Shown in pieces: positions 63,551-64,000 of a stretch of 64,000 nucleotides of DNA. Origin of the DNA: Microbispora bryophytorum (GTDB lineage Bacteria > Actinomycetota > Actinomycetes > Streptosporangiales > Streptosporangiaceae); the NCBI RefSeq assembly GCF_006874465.1, contig NZ_VIRL01000008.1, positions 1 to 64,000 on the forward strand, given 5' to 3'. A program made the translations under genes and the position numbers. How positions within the stretch are numbered: the stretch's first letter is position 1; each line of letters starts with the position of its first letter. The notes under the pieces are model-generated. The model was given only the letters and a program-made list of their open reading frames with translations. It had not been told where the DNA came from and did not search any database.

Positions 63551-64000
63551 ATGAGTTCGGCACACGCGGTCGGCGGGCCCTGGGCCCGCCCGGAGCACGG
63601 ACACCGGTTCAGGCACGAGTTCAGACACGAGATGCGGCGCGCGCTGCGCGAGGCGCTGACGAAGGGGGCAGTCATGTGGCAGCAGGAACATCACGAGGGC
63701 GGGGGCCCTCACGAGCACCGGCACAGGGGCGGCATGCGGGGGCGCGGCCCCTGGGGCGGCTTCGGGCCCGGCGGCCCGTTCGGGCCGCCCTGGGCGGGCG
63801 GCGGCTTCCCGTTCGGCGCCCGCGGGCTCGGACGGCCGAGGAAGGCCAAGCGCGGTGACGTACGGGCGGCGATCCTCGCCCTGCTCGCCGAGGAGCCGCG
63901 CAACGGCTACCAGATCATCCAGGAGATCGCCGAGCGCAGCCAGGGCGGATGGAAGCCCAGCCCGGGCGCGGTCTACCCGGCGCTGCAGCAGCTCACCGAC
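63551..64000 (+). CDS. PadR-family transcriptional regulator (partial, runs off the window)
   Basis: At least 150 residues with no stop before the window ends. The first 98 residues are an unusual Gly/His/Arg/Pro-rich extension ('HGHRFRHEFRHEMRR', 'QEHHEGGGPHEHRHRGG', 'GGFGPGGPFGPPWAGGG'). The PadR winged helix then starts: 'KRGDVRAAILALLAEEPRNGYQIIQEIAERSQGGWKPSPGAVYPALQQLTD'. The ATG at 63551 has AAGGGGG eight bases upstream. PadR proteins repress efflux or stress genes. The extension could bind metal through its histidines; that is speculation. Confidence 0.85.
   Translation, partial: MSSAHAVGGPWARPEHGHRFRHEFRHEMRRALREALTKGAVMWQQEHHEGGGPHEHRHRGGMRGRGPWGGFGPGGPFGPPWAGGGFPFGARGLGRPRKAKRGDVRAAILALLAEEPRNGYQIIQEIAERSQGGWKPSPGAVYPALQQLTD

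Overview
This is a 64 kb stretch of very GC-rich chromosome from a filamentous-type actinobacterium. GTG starts are frequent, GGAGG-type ribosome binding sites are common, and nearly every real gene has long antisense shadow frames. The gene content points to the Streptosporangiales or a close relative: a SigE-family sigma factor, DUF1707 and DUF3000 proteins, coproporphyrin-type haem genes, and the neighbourhood hemE / DUF3000 / rnd / fadA / fadB / dxs. That placement is inference. I see no rRNA, tRNA, CRISPR array or phage, and only one insertion-sequence remnant.

Layout. 0.2-1.7 kb: an SRPBCC protein and a broken DinB/DUF664 gene ended by a decayed IS630-type transposase. 1.7-10.2 kb: a sigma factor with a membrane partner, a DUF1707 protein, an ankyrin/HEAT protein full of minisatellites, aidB, an OsmC peroxidase and glgX. 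10.2-18 kb: an ATP-dependent DNA ligase coupled to a RibD-like reductase, a perfect 90-bp tandem duplication, a tyrosinase-fold protein that has lost its copper ligands, a class II glutamine amidotransferase, glutamate decarboxylase, two very small genes and a LigD-type polymerase. 18-22.5 kb: msrB, a secreted protein, an SDR, hemQ and hemY.

22.6-31.5 kb is the most interesting part. A ROK regulator faces a six-gene minus-strand operon: an inositol-phosphate-synthase-like protein, a TIM-barrel isomerase, EboA, EboB, EboE and EboF. A Tat-exported isomerase/epimerase is divergent from it. This is an Ebo-type metabolite-traffic locus without recognisable EboC (UbiA) or EboD, set between hemY and hemE. 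The ROK and operon upstream regions share AT-rich octamers that may be operators.

31.5-42.2 kb: a DUF4349 lipoprotein, hemE, DUF3000, ribonuclease D, a large secreted alpha/beta hydrolase with a Calx-beta domain, and the fadA-fadB beta-oxidation pair behind a repeated operator-like motif. 42.3-50.5 kb: a DUF6247 protein, a soluble FtsX-ectodomain-like protein, a MerR / old-yellow-enzyme divergon, a secreted double-module esterase whose first module looks inactive, a LysE exporter and an amino-acid permease. 50.5-57.4 kb: dxs and a xylose-type ABC transporter (xylF-xylG-xylH) with a ROK/XylR repressor. 57.7-64 kb: a TSUP permease, a ribbon-helix-helix/MazF toxin-antitoxin pair, aconitase behind a double palindrome, a DUF457 membrane protein and the start of a PadR regulator that runs off the window.
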